Source: CAIQQQ01 sp040399685
GTDB lineage: Bacteria > Pseudomonadota > Alphaproteobacteria > Acetobacterales > Acetobacteraceae
NCBI GenBank assembly: GCA_040399685.1
Contig: JBBART010000022.1
Span: 21,132 to 85,131, forward strand
Length of the DNA: 64,000 nucleotides
Reading direction: 5' to 3'
Shown here: piece by piece, positions 26,066 through 34,727 of the stretch
How the letters are laid out: each line of letters opens with the position of its first letter
Position numbering within the stretch: the first letter of the stretch is position 1
Made by a program: the position numbers and the translations under genes
The notes under the pieces: generated by a model
What the model saw: the letters and a program-made list of their open reading frames with translations, nothing else
Databases searched by the model: none
What the model was told of the DNA's origin: nothing

Positions 26066-26380
26066 ATGGCCGAGCGCCCACGCATATTCGACGATCTGGC
26101 TGGTGTTGCCGGCGGCGCGCTGTCCGCGCTGTCCGGTTTGCGCGATGAGGCCGAGTCGCTGGTCCGCGCCAAAGTGGACGAGGCGATCCGCAAGCTGGAC
26201 CTGGTTCGCCGTGACGAACTGGACGCGGTGGCGGAAATGGCGAGCCTGGCCCGCATCGGCCAGGAAGCGGCGGAAGCCGAGACAGCAGCCTTGCAGGCCC
26301 GGTTAGACGCCATCGAAGCCCGCCTCACCACCCTCGAACCCCAGCCCGCCAGCGGCGGCGCTCCGGGAATGATCGTCTAA
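26066..26380 (+). CDS. ubiK: Ubiquinone biosynthesis accessory factor UbiK
   Basis: A 104-residue BMFP protein. RPRIFDDLAGVAGGALSALSG at the N-terminus and the C-terminal coiled coil (EAAEAETAALQARLDAIEARL) match the family. UbiK helps the Ubi complex with late ubiquinone steps and can bind membranes. ATG at 26066 is used; the frame is open further upstream but without similarity. Divergent from lgt. Confidence 0.9.
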   Translation: MAERPRIFDDLAGVAGGALSALSGLRDEAESLVRAKVDEAIRKLDLVRRDELDAVAEMASLARIGQEAAEAETAALQARLDAIEARLTTLEPQPASGGAPGMIV

Positions 26381-26586
26381 AGCCCTCGTTTGACGACGGT
26401 TTTGTGACGAAACTTCACGTCGCGTGTTAACTTGGCGTTGCATCCCGCCGCGCCCTTGCGGCACGAGCATCCCGGCCGGTAGGATTTCTGCATGGCTGGC
26501 CGGGACACGAACCCTACCCCGGGGTTGGTTCCGTCAGGCTGCCGGCGAGCCCTTTATCGGCCTTCCTCAACACGGGAGCACCCGCA
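26381..26586 (+). other. Leader with a GC-rich hairpin before the YbjN gene
   Basis: A 206-base gap. CCCGGCC (26471-26477) pairs with GGCCGGG (26498-26504) around a 20-base loop that contains an ATG. No clear promoter or terminator T-run was found. The hairpin may be part of the mRNA leader of the next gene. Confidence 0.3.
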
Positions 26587-27090
26587 ATGTCCGCGCATAT
26601 GAGCAGCAGCCACGATCACGCCTCCAACCCACTCGATGTGATGGAGCAAATCGTCAGCGCCAACGAGTGGGTGTTCGACCGACGCAACGACGCCGAGATG
26701 GCGGCCGAAGCGCCCGGAAAATGGTGCGACTACGGACTTTATTTCAGCTGGTCCGATGAGATCAGCGCCATGCACTTCACCTGCGCCATCGACCTGAAGG
26801 TGCCGGAGAAACGCCGTGCCGCCCTTTTCGAACTGCTGGCGCTGGCCAATGAGCGCCTGTGGATCGGCCATTTCGGCATGGACGCCGAGGACGGAGCACC
26901 CGTATTCCGGCATTCCGTGCTGCTGCGCGGCGCGCCGGGGGCATCGGCCGAGAGCCTGGAAGATATGATCGACATCGCCATCACCGAATGCGAACGATTC
27001 TATCCGGCGTTTCAGTTCGTCCTCTGGGGCGGGAAATCCCCTGCGGACGCGTTGCAGGCCGCCATGCTGGAATGTGTCGGCGAAGCCTGA
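26587..27090 (+). CDS. YbjN domain-containing protein
   Basis: A 167-residue soluble protein with the YbjN fold, a type-III-secretion-chaperone-like alpha/beta domain (WCDYGLYFSWSDEISAMHFTCAIDLKVP around residues 46-73). A family member of this size sits ahead of proC in many alphaproteobacteria. YbjN proteins modulate stress and motility when over-produced, but no biochemical function is known. proC starts 32 bases downstream, so the two are likely cotranscribed. Confidence 0.85.
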   Translation: MSAHMSSSHDHASNPLDVMEQIVSANEWVFDRRNDAEMAAEAPGKWCDYGLYFSWSDEISAMHFTCAIDLKVPEKRRAALFELLALANERLWIGHFGMDAEDGAPVFRHSVLLRGAPGASAESLEDMIDIAITECERFYPAFQFVLWGGKSPADALQAAMLECVGEA

Positions 27091-27122
27091 GGCAAATCGC
27101 CTGACTGCAGTTTTGAAAGTTT

Positions 27123-27920
27123 ATGATGTCCATGATTCCGCCTGTCCTGCTCGTCGGCCTTGGCAAGATGGGCGGCGCGATGCTGTCCGGTTGGCGCGAG
27201 ATCGGCCTCTCACCGTCGGTTGCGGTCGATCCGTCGATGCCGCCCAGCCCCGGCCCTGAGATCACCGTTGTGGCCAGCGCGGCCGACATTCCTGCTGGTT
27301 TCGCGCCGGCTGCGATTGTCATCGCCGTCAAGCCGCAATCCGCCCCCGAAACCTTGCCCCTTTACGCCCGCTTCACAGACGCTGTGATGCTGTCCATCAT
27401 GGCCGGCCGTGGCATTGCGGGCCTGCGCACGGCACTGGGCGAGGCCGCCGTGGTGCGCGCCATGCCGAACACGCCGGCCGCCATCGGCCAGGGCATCACC
27501 GTCGCCTGCGCCGGCCCCGGCGTGTCTGAGGCCCAGCGCGATCTTTGCCACACTCTGCTGGCTGCCGTCGGTGACGTGGCGTGGGTGGACGACGAAGCCC
27601 TCATCGACCCCGTGACCGCCATCTCCGGCGGTGGCCCGGCCTATGTGTTCCTGCTGGCCGAGCTGCTGGAACGCGCCGCGATCGAGCAGGGGATTCCCGC
27701 CGCCCTCGCCCGCCAGATGGCCCGCAAGACCGTCTCCGGTTCCGGCGCGTTGCTGGCGGCCAGCGAGCTCGATGCCGCCACCTTGCGCCGCAACGTCACC
27801 AGCCCGTCCGGCACCACCGAGCGCGCCCTGGCCGTGATGATGGAGCACGCGGCCTGGCCTGACACGATTTCCCGCGCCATTCAGGCGGCCACCGAGCGCT
27901 CCCGCGAACTCGGCGGCTGA
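27123..27920 (+). CDS. proC: Pyrroline-5-carboxylate reductase
   Basis: A 265-residue enzyme, the last step of proline synthesis. The N-terminal nucleotide-binding motif is LLVGLGKMGGAMLSGW (residues 9-24), and the C-terminal signature SGGGPAYVFLLAELLERAA with RNVTSPSGTTERAL is complete. The start ATGATG at 27123 or 27126 cannot be separated. It follows the YbjN gene as in related genomes. Confidence 0.96.
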   Translation: MMSMIPPVLLVGLGKMGGAMLSGWREIGLSPSVAVDPSMPPSPGPEITVVASAADIPAGFAPAAIVIAVKPQSAPETLPLYARFTDAVMLSIMAGRGIAGLRTALGEAAVVRAMPNTPAAIGQGITVACAGPGVSEAQRDLCHTLLAAVGDVAWVDDEALIDPVTAISGGGPAYVFLLAELLERAAIEQGIPAALARQMARKTVSGSGALLAASELDAATLRRNVTSPSGTTERALAVMMEHAAWPDTISRAIQAATERSRELGG

Positions 27921-27951
27921 CAAAGGCCTCGGGACGCCCTATCTGCGTTGC

Positions 27952-28578
27952 ATGGATGAAATCGCCCCCGCCCTGGATGCCGGCCAAAATCTCGATCAAG
28001 CTCTGATCGCCAGCGCCTTTGCGCTGATCGCCGATCACGGCTGGCATCGTTTTTCCGTGGCAAAGGCCGCCCAGCACGCCGGGCTGCCGCTGGCGCAGGT
28101 GCGCACGCGCTTTCCCTGCAGCCTGTCGGTGCTGATGCGCTTCGGCGCCCTGGCCGATCAGGCAGCGCTCACCGGCGCGATCACCGATGGCCCGGTGCGC
28201 GATCGGGTGTTCGACATCGTCATGCGTCGGATTGACGCGCTGCAGGCCCATCGCGCCGGCGTTGTGGCGTTGCTGCGCGACCTGCCGATGCATCCGCTCA
28301 CTGCCCTGGCCTTGGCGCCCGCAAGCATGGCCAGCATGGCCTGGATGCTGGAAGCCGTGGGCCTGGACGCCACCGGCGTGCGCGGCACCTTGCGCACCAA
28401 GGGCATGTTGCTGATGTGGCTCGCCACACTCCGCGCCTGGACCAAAGACGACAGCGAGGATCTGTCCGCCACCATGGCCGAGTTGGACAAGGCCTTGAAC
28501 CGCGCCGAACAGGCCGAAACGACGATGCGAGACATGTTTGGGGATTCGCGCAACGAGACTGCTACTGAAGTGCCATGA
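27952..28578 (+). CDS. TetR-fold protein, possibly COQ9-like
   Basis: A 208-residue all-helical protein. Residues about 15-60 form a TetR-type helix-turn-helix (ALIASAFALIADHGWHRFSVAKAAQHAGLPLAQV). The C-terminal half ends with LLMWLATLRAWTKDDSEDLSATMAELDKAL. That pattern resembles the lipid-binding C-terminal helices of COQ9, in which an aromatic and an acidic D-S-ED segment precede the last helix. COQ9 itself has a TetR fold. A DNA-binding repressor remains the alternative. ubiK is encoded 1.6 kb upstream. Confidence 0.65.
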   Translation: MDEIAPALDAGQNLDQALIASAFALIADHGWHRFSVAKAAQHAGLPLAQVRTRFPCSLSVLMRFGALADQAALTGAITDGPVRDRVFDIVMRRIDALQAHRAGVVALLRDLPMHPLTALALAPASMASMAWMLEAVGLDATGVRGTLRTKGMLLMWLATLRAWTKDDSEDLSATMAELDKALNRAEQAETTMRDMFGDSRNETATEVP

Positions 28579-28671
28579 AAACGTCTTGACTTAAGGTTGC
28601 TCCCCCGCGCCCAAAGCGGCTAGACCCACCATGCGTGTCTGCGTCATCACCGATCCAGGAGCCCCCAAAAA

Positions 28672-29163
28672 ATGGCCGAAACCAGCCCTGTCAATCCGTT
28701 CGCAATCGCCATGAACCAAGCCAAGTCGGCCGCTGAGGACATGACCAAGATGTTCGCTGAAATGAAAATTCCAGGCATGTCCGGAATGCCTGAGATGCCC
28801 GACGGCTCCGCGCTGATGGATGCCTACAAGCGCAACCTTGAAGCGATGTCCGCCGCGAACAAGATCGCCCTCGAAGGCGCCCAGGCCGTTGCCAAGCGCC
28901 ACATGGAAATTATGCAGCAGACCATGGCTGAACTCAGCGAAAACCTGCGCGGCATGAACGGCACCGCTTCGCCGGCCGACAAGGCCACCAAGCAGACCGA
29001 AATGCTGAAAACCGCTTACGAACGTGCGGTGGCCAACACCAAGGAACTGGCCGACCTGATCCAGCACGCCAACGGCGAAGCTCTCACCCTGCTGAACAAG
29101 CGCTTCGTTGAAGCCATGGACGAAGCCAAGACCCTTCTGGCCAAAGCAGCACCGCACGCCTGA
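28672..29163 (+). CDS. Phasin family protein
   Basis: A 163-residue amphipathic helical protein with the phasin core (LEAMSAANKIALEGAQAVAKRHMEIMQQTMAEL, residues about 56-88) and a Met/Pro-rich N-terminus (KIPGMSGMPEMPDG). Phasins coat polyhydroxyalkanoate granules. No PHA synthase lies in this window. It has a good AGGAG site and ends in a long terminator. Confidence 0.88.
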   Translation: MAETSPVNPFAIAMNQAKSAAEDMTKMFAEMKIPGMSGMPEMPDGSALMDAYKRNLEAMSAANKIALEGAQAVAKRHMEIMQQTMAELSENLRGMNGTASPADKATKQTEMLKTAYERAVANTKELADLIQHANGEALTLLNKRFVEAMDEAKTLLAKAAPHA

Positions 29164-29222
29164 GACCGTCTGCACGGCAGACGAGGATTTGGGCTCTCCA
29201 TGATTTCAGGGGTCCTGGCATA

Positions 29223-29275
29223 AAAACGGGGCCATGGGCGGCGGTTATTAAAACCGTCACCCATGGCCCCGTTTT
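29223..29275. terminator. Bidirectional terminator between phasin and prpF
   Basis: A perfect 16-base stem pairs 29223-29238 with 29260-29275. An inner CGGTT...AACCG hairpin fills the 21-base loop. Runs of A on the left and T on the right make it usable from both strands, for the phasin gene (+) and the convergent prpF gene (-). Confidence 0.9.
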
Positions 29276-29306
29276 CCATGCTGGGATGCCAGGCCGTGCT
29301 TCCTGC

Positions 29307-30392
29307 CTACGCCTTCGCGCGTGGGACGAACACATTGCCCTGCATAATGGGACGCGCAGTGCGGAGAATGCCGGCCTTGACCACTTTCAAGGTCGGGCCT
29401 TCGCCTGTGGTTTCCATGCGCACGTCCACTTGGCCCGACGGATGTTCGATCCAAATGGTGCGCGGATTGCCATCCGGGCGAACGGCCAGATCATAGGCAA
29501 CCGAGCCTTCGAGCAGGCAGGCGGTGGCCACGCACACAGCGCCTGTCACGGCGTGCGCCGCGTGCAGCTTGTGCGGGGTGAGATAGCGCGAGGTGATGGC
29601 GCCGGTGCCGCGTGGCTTGGAGAGCAGGCCCACTTTCGGCATCACGCTGTCCGTCACATCACCAAAGCCCATGCGGCGACCAGCTTCCAGGCGAATGGCC
29701 TCGATGCGGGCCAGCAGCACCTTGTTGCCGTCGATCTCGGCGCGGCCTTCGATGCCGGTAAGGCCCAGATCGGCGGCGCGCATCAGCACCATAGGCATGG
29801 CCACGTCGAGGCAGGAGACGTCGATGCCGTCGATGGTCTCCATGGCATGGCCGGAGGGCAGCATGACGCCGGTCTTGGCGCCCACGGCATCCATGAAGTT
29901 GAGGATAATGGGCGCTGCGGTGCCGGGCACGCCATCGATGGCGGCGTCTCCGGTGTAGTTGACGATGCCGCCCGGGGTCTGCACCACGGCCTCGATACGG
30001 CTGTCGGTGTTGACGTCATAGATGGTCACCGAGGTGGTGCCGTCCTGCGCCTTGACCATGCCGGTCTCGATGGCGAAAGGCCCGACGCCGGAGAGCATGT
30101 TGCCGCAGGACGGCCCGGTGTCGACGATCGGGCGGGTGACGTCCACCTGGGCGAACAGGTAATCGACATCCACGCCCTCTCGGGTGGATTTGGACACGAT
30201 GGCCACCTTGCTGGTCAGCGTGTCGGTGCCGCCGAGGCCGTCGATCTGGCGGGCATCGGGGGAGCCCATCACCGCCAGCAGCACGCGATCGCGGCTGGCG
30301 ATGTCGGACGGCAGGTCACTGGCCTTGAAATACGGACCTTTGGACGTGCCGCCCCGCATGAAGAGGCACGGGATCGACAGGTGGTCATGCAT
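29307..30392 (-). CDS. PrpF-family aconitate/oxalomesaconate isomerase
   Basis: A 361-residue PrpF/GalD protein. The diagnostic N-terminus PCLFMRGGTSKGPYF and the later DTGPSCGNMLSGVGPF with its catalytic Cys are present. A conserved Lys sits in the TSKG motif. Members isomerise C=C bonds in 2-methylaconitate, aconitate or 4-oxalomesaconate. As the last gene of a tricarballylate cluster whose product is cis-aconitate, an aconitate isomerase role is more likely than gallate breakdown. Substrate is inferred. Confidence 0.85.
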   Translation of the reverse strand: MHDHLSIPCLFMRGGTSKGPYFKASDLPSDIASRDRVLLAVMGSPDARQIDGLGGTDTLTSKVAIVSKSTREGVDVDYLFAQVDVTRPIVDTGPSCGNMLSGVGPFAIETGMVKAQDGTTSVTIYDVNTDSRIEAVVQTPGGIVNYTGDAAIDGVPGTAAPIILNFMDAVGAKTGVMLPSGHAMETIDGIDVSCLDVAMPMVLMRAADLGLTGIEGRAEIDGNKVLLARIEAIRLEAGRRMGFGDVTDSVMPKVGLLSKPRGTGAITSRYLTPHKLHAAHAVTGAVCVATACLLEGSVAYDLAVRPDGNPRTIWIEHPSGQVDVRMETTGEGPTLKVVKAGILRTARPIMQGNVFVPRAKA

Positions 30393-30408
30393 GCGTGGGC
30401 GCTTTCAA

Positions 30409-31866
30409 TTACATTCCGAGCAGACGCGGGAAGAACAGGGTAAGTCCGGGCCAGTAGGTGATAACGACCAGAAAGCCGATCATGGTGAGCAGCCATGGCA
30501 GCACGGCCAGGGTCAACTCGCTGATCCCCATCTTGGCGATGCCGGAGGCGACGTAAAGGTTCAACCCCACCGGCGGGTGGCAGAGCCCGATTTCCATGTT
30601 CACGGCCATCATGATGCCGAAATGTACCGGATTGACGCCGAGGCGGGCGGCAACCGGGAACAGGATGGGCGCGAAGATCAGCACGATCGCGGCCGGGTCC
30701 ATCACGTTGCCGGCGGCGAGCAGGATGAGGTTGCAGACCAGCAGGAAGCTGATGATGCCGAAGCCCTGGTTGCTCATCCAATCCGCCATGCCCTGCGGGA
30801 TCTGTTCTGACACCATCAGGAACGAGAACAGCACGGCGTTGGTGACGATATACAGGATCATCGCCGACATCGCGGCCGAGTTCAGCAGAACGGTGGGCAC
30901 GTCGGACAGCTTGAGGTCCTTGTAGACGAACACCGACACGAAGAACGCATAGACCGCGGCCATGGCGGCGGCTTCGGTGGGGGTGAACAGCCCGGCATAG
31001 ATGCCGCCGATGACGATGACGATCAGGAACAGGCCCCAGAAGCTGTCCAGGAACGCTTTGCCGCGCTCGCCCCAGCTGGCGCGTTCCATGCGGGGATAGT
31101 CGTTCTTATAGGCCTGATAGAAGGTCATGGCGCCAAGCAGCGTGGCCAGGCAGATGCCGGGCACGATGCCGGCGATGAACAACTGGCCGATCGAAGCGGA
31201 GCTGACGCTGCGGCCATCGGGACCGATGACGCTCATGCCAGAGGTGGCGACCGAGTAGATCACCAGGTTGATGGAGGGCGGAAACAGAATGCCGAGCGCG
31301 CCGGAGGTGGCGATCACGCCGGCGCCGAAGCGCTTCGGATAGCCCTGCTTGACCATGGCCGGCAGCAGGATGGAGCCGATGGCGACCACGGTTGCAACCG
31401 ACGAGCCGGAAATGGCGGCAAACAGCGCGCAGGACACAACGCCCGCAAGGCCCAGTCCGCCATACCAATGGCCGATCAGCGTGGTGGCGAAATAGATCAT
31501 GCGCTTCGCCACCCCGCCGCGGGTGAGGAAGTTGCCAGCAAGGATGAAGAACGGGATCGACATGATCTCGAACTTCTCGATGCCGGTAAACAATTTCAGT
31601 GACACCGCTACGATCGGCACGTCGGTCATGGTGAACATGAACGTCAGCACGGACAGGCCAAGGGCGATCGAGATCGGCATGCCGGTGATGAACAGCGAGA
31701 TCAGCAGGCCGGCGATGATCAGCCCGCGCGCACCGGACGGCACGACGATGATGCCCATCTTGGACAGCAGGCACACGCCCAGCAGCACAAGCGGCGCTGC
31801 AATCATGATGGCAGCGTTCGTGGCCCCTTTGTTGGGGGGGATGGTGTCGGCGGTGATGCTGCTCAT
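30409..31866 (-). CDS. dctM: TRAP transporter large permease
   Basis: A 485-residue DctM subunit with about twelve membrane segments. Family motifs include IPFFILAGNFLTRGG, SGSSVATVVAIGSILLPAM and GILFPPSINLVIY. It moves the substrate across the inner membrane by sodium symport, working with the DctQ and DctP proteins encoded upstream. The N-terminal extension of about 20 polar residues is slightly longer than usual. Start and dctQ stop overlap as ATGA. Confidence 0.93.
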   Translation of the reverse strand: MSSITADTIPPNKGATNAAIMIAAPLVLLGVCLLSKMGIIVVPSGARGLIIAGLLISLFITGMPISIALGLSVLTFMFTMTDVPIVAVSLKLFTGIEKFEIMSIPFFILAGNFLTRGGVAKRMIYFATTLIGHWYGGLGLAGVVSCALFAAISGSSVATVVAIGSILLPAMVKQGYPKRFGAGVIATSGALGILFPPSINLVIYSVATSGMSVIGPDGRSVSSASIGQLFIAGIVPGICLATLLGAMTFYQAYKNDYPRMERASWGERGKAFLDSFWGLFLIVIVIGGIYAGLFTPTEAAAMAAVYAFFVSVFVYKDLKLSDVPTVLLNSAAMSAMILYIVTNAVLFSFLMVSEQIPQGMADWMSNQGFGIISFLLVCNLILLAAGNVMDPAAIVLIFAPILFPVAARLGVNPVHFGIMMAVNMEIGLCHPPVGLNLYVASGIAKMGISELTLAVLPWLLTMIGFLVVITYWPGLTLFFPRLLGM

Positions 31867-32456
31867 GCTTTTATTCCCTGGTGCGCGGGCAGTCCGCCTT
31901 GCGGGTGCAGCGCCGGCACATCTTCATCGATTCCGTCCACGTGATGGCTGGCATGCGGCACGTCGCCAGTGCGCCAGAACGTCCAGGCCACTTGCAGGAA
32001 GCGAAAGCACATCAGGCCCGAGCCGAGCGGAATGGCGAGGTAGACGATCCATTTCGGGGCTTCGAGATCGTTGGAACGGCTGTCGGTCTCGGACAGATCC
32101 CAGACAAACGACGCGCCGAGGGTGGCGATGATGCCGGTGAACACAGCGCCGGCCATCAGGCCGAACAGGATCACCTTGAAGCGATGATTGATGCCGAGCC
32201 GGTTGACCAGCACGTCCACGCCCACATGCACGCCCTGCCGCACGCCGTACGCCGCGCCGAACTTGGCCATCCAGACGAACATGTAGATGCACAGCTCCTG
32301 TGCCCATGTCATGTCGATGTCGTGCAGATAGGGGAACAGGAACGGCACCGTGCTGCCGTAGCGATGCAGAACAGCAACGAAGATAAGCACCGTGGCTCCG
32401 CCGATCAGGAGGGAGATGATGATCTCCTCCAGCCGGTCAAGAATCCTGAGAAACAT
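31863..32456 (-). CDS. dctQ: TRAP transporter small permease
   Basis: A 197-residue four-helix membrane protein of the DctQ type. It has the conserved MTWAQELCIYMFVWMAKFGAAYGVRQG core. It bridges the binding protein and the large permease. The polar C-terminal tail, rich in His, Asp and Pro (GDVPHASHHVDGIDEDVPALHP), is longer than in most relatives and of unknown role. It overlaps dctM by 4 bases. Confidence 0.9.
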   Translation of the reverse strand: MFLRILDRLEEIIISLLIGGATVLIFVAVLHRYGSTVPFLFPYLHDIDMTWAQELCIYMFVWMAKFGAAYGVRQGVHVGVDVLVNRLGINHRFKVILFGLMAGAVFTGIIATLGASFVWDLSETDSRSNDLEAPKWIVYLAIPLGSGLMCFRFLQVAWTFWRTGDVPHASHHVDGIDEDVPALHPQGGLPAHQGIKA

Positions 32457-32484
32457 TATGCGATCCTTGACCGGTCAGTGGAAA

Positions 32485-33498
32485 TCAGTTGGCGGGCGTG
32501 CGGCCGGTGGCCTTCAGCGCTTCGTCGATCATGTCTTTGCCGATGCGCGATTCGGCCGTTTTGTAGATCGGCATCATCGCGTCCATCCACACCTTCTTCT
32601 CGGCTGCGGTGGGCACATACACGTCGGTCTTGCCGGTGGCCTTGATGGCGGCCAGGGCCGTCGCGTTGTCCTGCACCGAGATCGAGTTGTTGTAGGCGGT
32701 GGCTTCGGCCATCGCGCGGTCGAGTTGGGTGCGGATGTCGGCGGGCAGCGCGTCCCAATACTTTTTGTTCACGATCACCGCATATTGCAGGTGCACATGA
32801 TACAGCTCGGTGATGTTCTTCTGAACTTCGTTGAGCTTCTGGGTGGTGTAGTTCGACGCCGTGTTCTGCGCGCCGTCCACAACGCCGCTCTGCAGGGCCT
32901 GGTAGAGTTCGGAGAACGCCATGATCTGCGGGTTGGCGCCCATCAGGCGCAACGTCTGGTCATCGACCTTGGAGCCGGAGATGCGAATCTTGAGGCCCTT
33001 CAGGTCGTCTGGCTTGACCAGCGGCTTGTTGGCCGAGATCACATAGAACCCGTTGTCCCAGTAGCCGAGCCCCTTGATGCCCTTGGTCTCAAGCCGCTTG
33101 AACAGGCCCTGGCCGAGCGGGCCGGTGATCACCTTGTCGTAGGTGACCTGGTCGGGGAACAGGAACGGCAGGTCGAGGACTTCGAACTGCTTCACACCGA
33201 GCGGCGCGAATTTCGCGGTCGACGGCGCCAGGATCTGCACGGCGCCAAGCTGCAGCGCCTCCATTTCCTCGGCATCCTTGTAGAGCGTCGAGTTCGGGTA
33301 GATTTCGATCTTTACTTTGCCGTCGGTATATTTTTCCGCCAGTTCCTTGAACTTGAGCGCGGCTTTACCCTTCGGCGCAGCGTCGGTCACCACGTGGCTG
33401 AACTTGATGACGATCGGCGCCTGCGCCTTGGCAGTGCCGATCAAGCCAAATCCGACCACGAGCGTGGCCACGCCGATAGCCCAATTGAACGGTTTCAT
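32485..33498 (-). CDS. dctP: TRAP transporter solute-binding protein
   Basis: A 337-residue periplasmic binding protein with a signal peptide ending in AKAQA (about residue 26). The DctP signature is complete: KIEIYPNSTLYKDAEEMEALQLG, LDLPFLF and LKIRISGSKVDD. A conserved Arg binds the substrate carboxylate in this family. The tcuAB neighbours point to tricarballylate, citrate or aconitate as ligand. The start at 33498 follows from the signal peptide. Confidence 0.92.
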   Translation of the reverse strand: MKPFNWAIGVATLVVGFGLIGTAKAQAPIVIKFSHVVTDAAPKGKAALKFKELAEKYTDGKVKIEIYPNSTLYKDAEEMEALQLGAVQILAPSTAKFAPLGVKQFEVLDLPFLFPDQVTYDKVITGPLGQGLFKRLETKGIKGLGYWDNGFYVISANKPLVKPDDLKGLKIRISGSKVDDQTLRLMGANPQIMAFSELYQALQSGVVDGAQNTASNYTTQKLNEVQKNITELYHVHLQYAVIVNKKYWDALPADIRTQLDRAMAEATAYNNSISVQDNATALAAIKATGKTDVYVPTAAEKKVWMDAMMPIYKTAESRIGKDMIDEALKATGRTPAN

Positions 33499-33532
33499 GT
33501 CTCGCTCCCACGCCATATTTGTTCTTATTCCC

Positions 33533-33595
33533 GCGCAAACGGGACTGACCTTCAAACTGCGTGGAATTTACCCATGTTTCAAGCCCCGTTCGCGC
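33533..33595 (-). other. Intercistronic inverted repeat between tcuB and dctP
   Basis: GCGCAAACGGG (33533-33543) is the inverse, with one mismatch, of CCCGTTCGCGC (33585-33595), separated by 41 bases. It lies in the 113-base gap between the tcuB stop and dctP start, the only long gap in the operon. It may serve mRNA processing or protection, setting transporter and enzyme levels apart. Confidence 0.4.
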
Positions 33596-33611
33596 AAGAT
33601 CGTATCGCGGC

Positions 33612-34727
33612 CTAGCCTTCGCCCACCAGCGCGTTGCGTTGACGTTCCACCGCGGCCTTCAGCAAGGCCGTGGCGCGGTAGATGCCGTGGACGAATTTTC
33701 CATACGGCAGCAATACGAACAATGCGAGAATGATACCAAGGTGGACCGACAATAAAATACCCATCGCCGGCGTGCTGCGGAGCAACAAAAGCAACAGGCC
33801 GGTCAAGGCCGTGAGCAACAACAGCATAAGCAGCGCGTAATCCCCGCCCAGCACACGCCGCGCCACCGGCGCAGGGTCAGTCGCGATCTTTACCCATACC
33901 AGGCCGCAGCAGCCCACAACCATGCCGATACCACCGAGCGTGCCAAGGATGACGGGCAGGCTGTACCAGGAATAAGGGGCGATCCAGCCTAGGAAATGGT
34001 CCATCAGCGTGGCAACGGACGTTGAGGCGAAGCACAGCAGGAACCCGTACATCATCGCGTGATGCAGGCGACGGCGGGTCTGGGAGAAGCTCTCGTCGAG
34101 GTCGTTACACCCTTCGCCGGCGCCGCCGAGGTAACGAAGCGTCGCCACGTCATGCAAGGCGCGGCCGAGCGCCTTGAGCGTGATCGGGCCACTCAACGGC
34201 GAACGCGTGTCGCGCCAGAAGCGCACGGCGCCGACGATCAAGGCCACAATGGAGAACACCAGCGTGCCGCCCGCCACCGCCGACATCACGCCCCACGGGA
34301 TGATGCGATAGAACGCGCCGGGTCCGGTCTGCGCGCTGAACAGCACCGATGACGACTGGATCAGCATCGTCAGGATCAGCACCAGCGCCAGGGCCGCCGC
34401 CACCACCAGGGCCACCACCACACCGTTGCGCTCGAACGCACGAGCCAGCGGCCGGGGCCAGGCGTATTCACCGTAGGTTTCCAGACGCACCTCGGCGAAT
34501 GTCTTGGGCAGGTTGATGCCGAATTCATGCGGCGGCGAGAACTGGCAGGCGTGGTAGCAGCCGTTACAGTTGTGGCACAGATTGGCCAGGTACGACATGT
34601 CCGTCACGGTGAAGTCGCGCTGCAGTTCCATCGCCGGAAACACCGCGCAATAGCCTTCACAATATCGACAGGCGTTGCAGATCTCGATGGCGCGCTTGGC
34701 TTCGAGGGTGGCCTCAGTTGCTTGCAT
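33612..34727 (-). CDS. tcuB: Tricarballylate utilisation protein TcuB (iron-sulfur/membrane)
   Basis: A 371-residue protein. The N-terminus holds two ferredoxin-like clusters (CNACRYCEGYCAVFP near residue 17 and CHNCNGCYHACQF near residue 51), followed by about six membrane segments with His residues suited to haem. In Salmonella TcuB re-oxidises the FADH2 of TcuA and passes electrons to the quinone pool. It overlaps tcuA by 14 bases. Confidence 0.93.
   Translation of the reverse strand: MQATEATLEAKRAIEICNACRYCEGYCAVFPAMELQRDFTVTDMSYLANLCHNCNGCYHACQFSPPHEFGINLPKTFAEVRLETYGEYAWPRPLARAFERNGVVVALVVAAALALVLILTMLIQSSSVLFSAQTGPGAFYRIIPWGVMSAVAGGTLVFSIVALIVGAVRFWRDTRSPLSGPITLKALGRALHDVATLRYLGGAGEGCNDLDESFSQTRRRLHHAMMYGFLLCFASTSVATLMDHFLGWIAPYSWYSLPVILGTLGGIGMVVGCCGLVWVKIATDPAPVARRVLGGDYALLMLLLLTALTGLLLLLLRSTPAMGILLSVHLGIILALFVLLPYGKFVHGIYRATALLKAAVERQRNALVGEG

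Noticed and set aside
28586..28626. Promoter before the phasin gene (TTGACT with TAGACC)
   Set aside because: The spacing between the two hexamers is about 29 bases, too long for a sigma-70 promoter.
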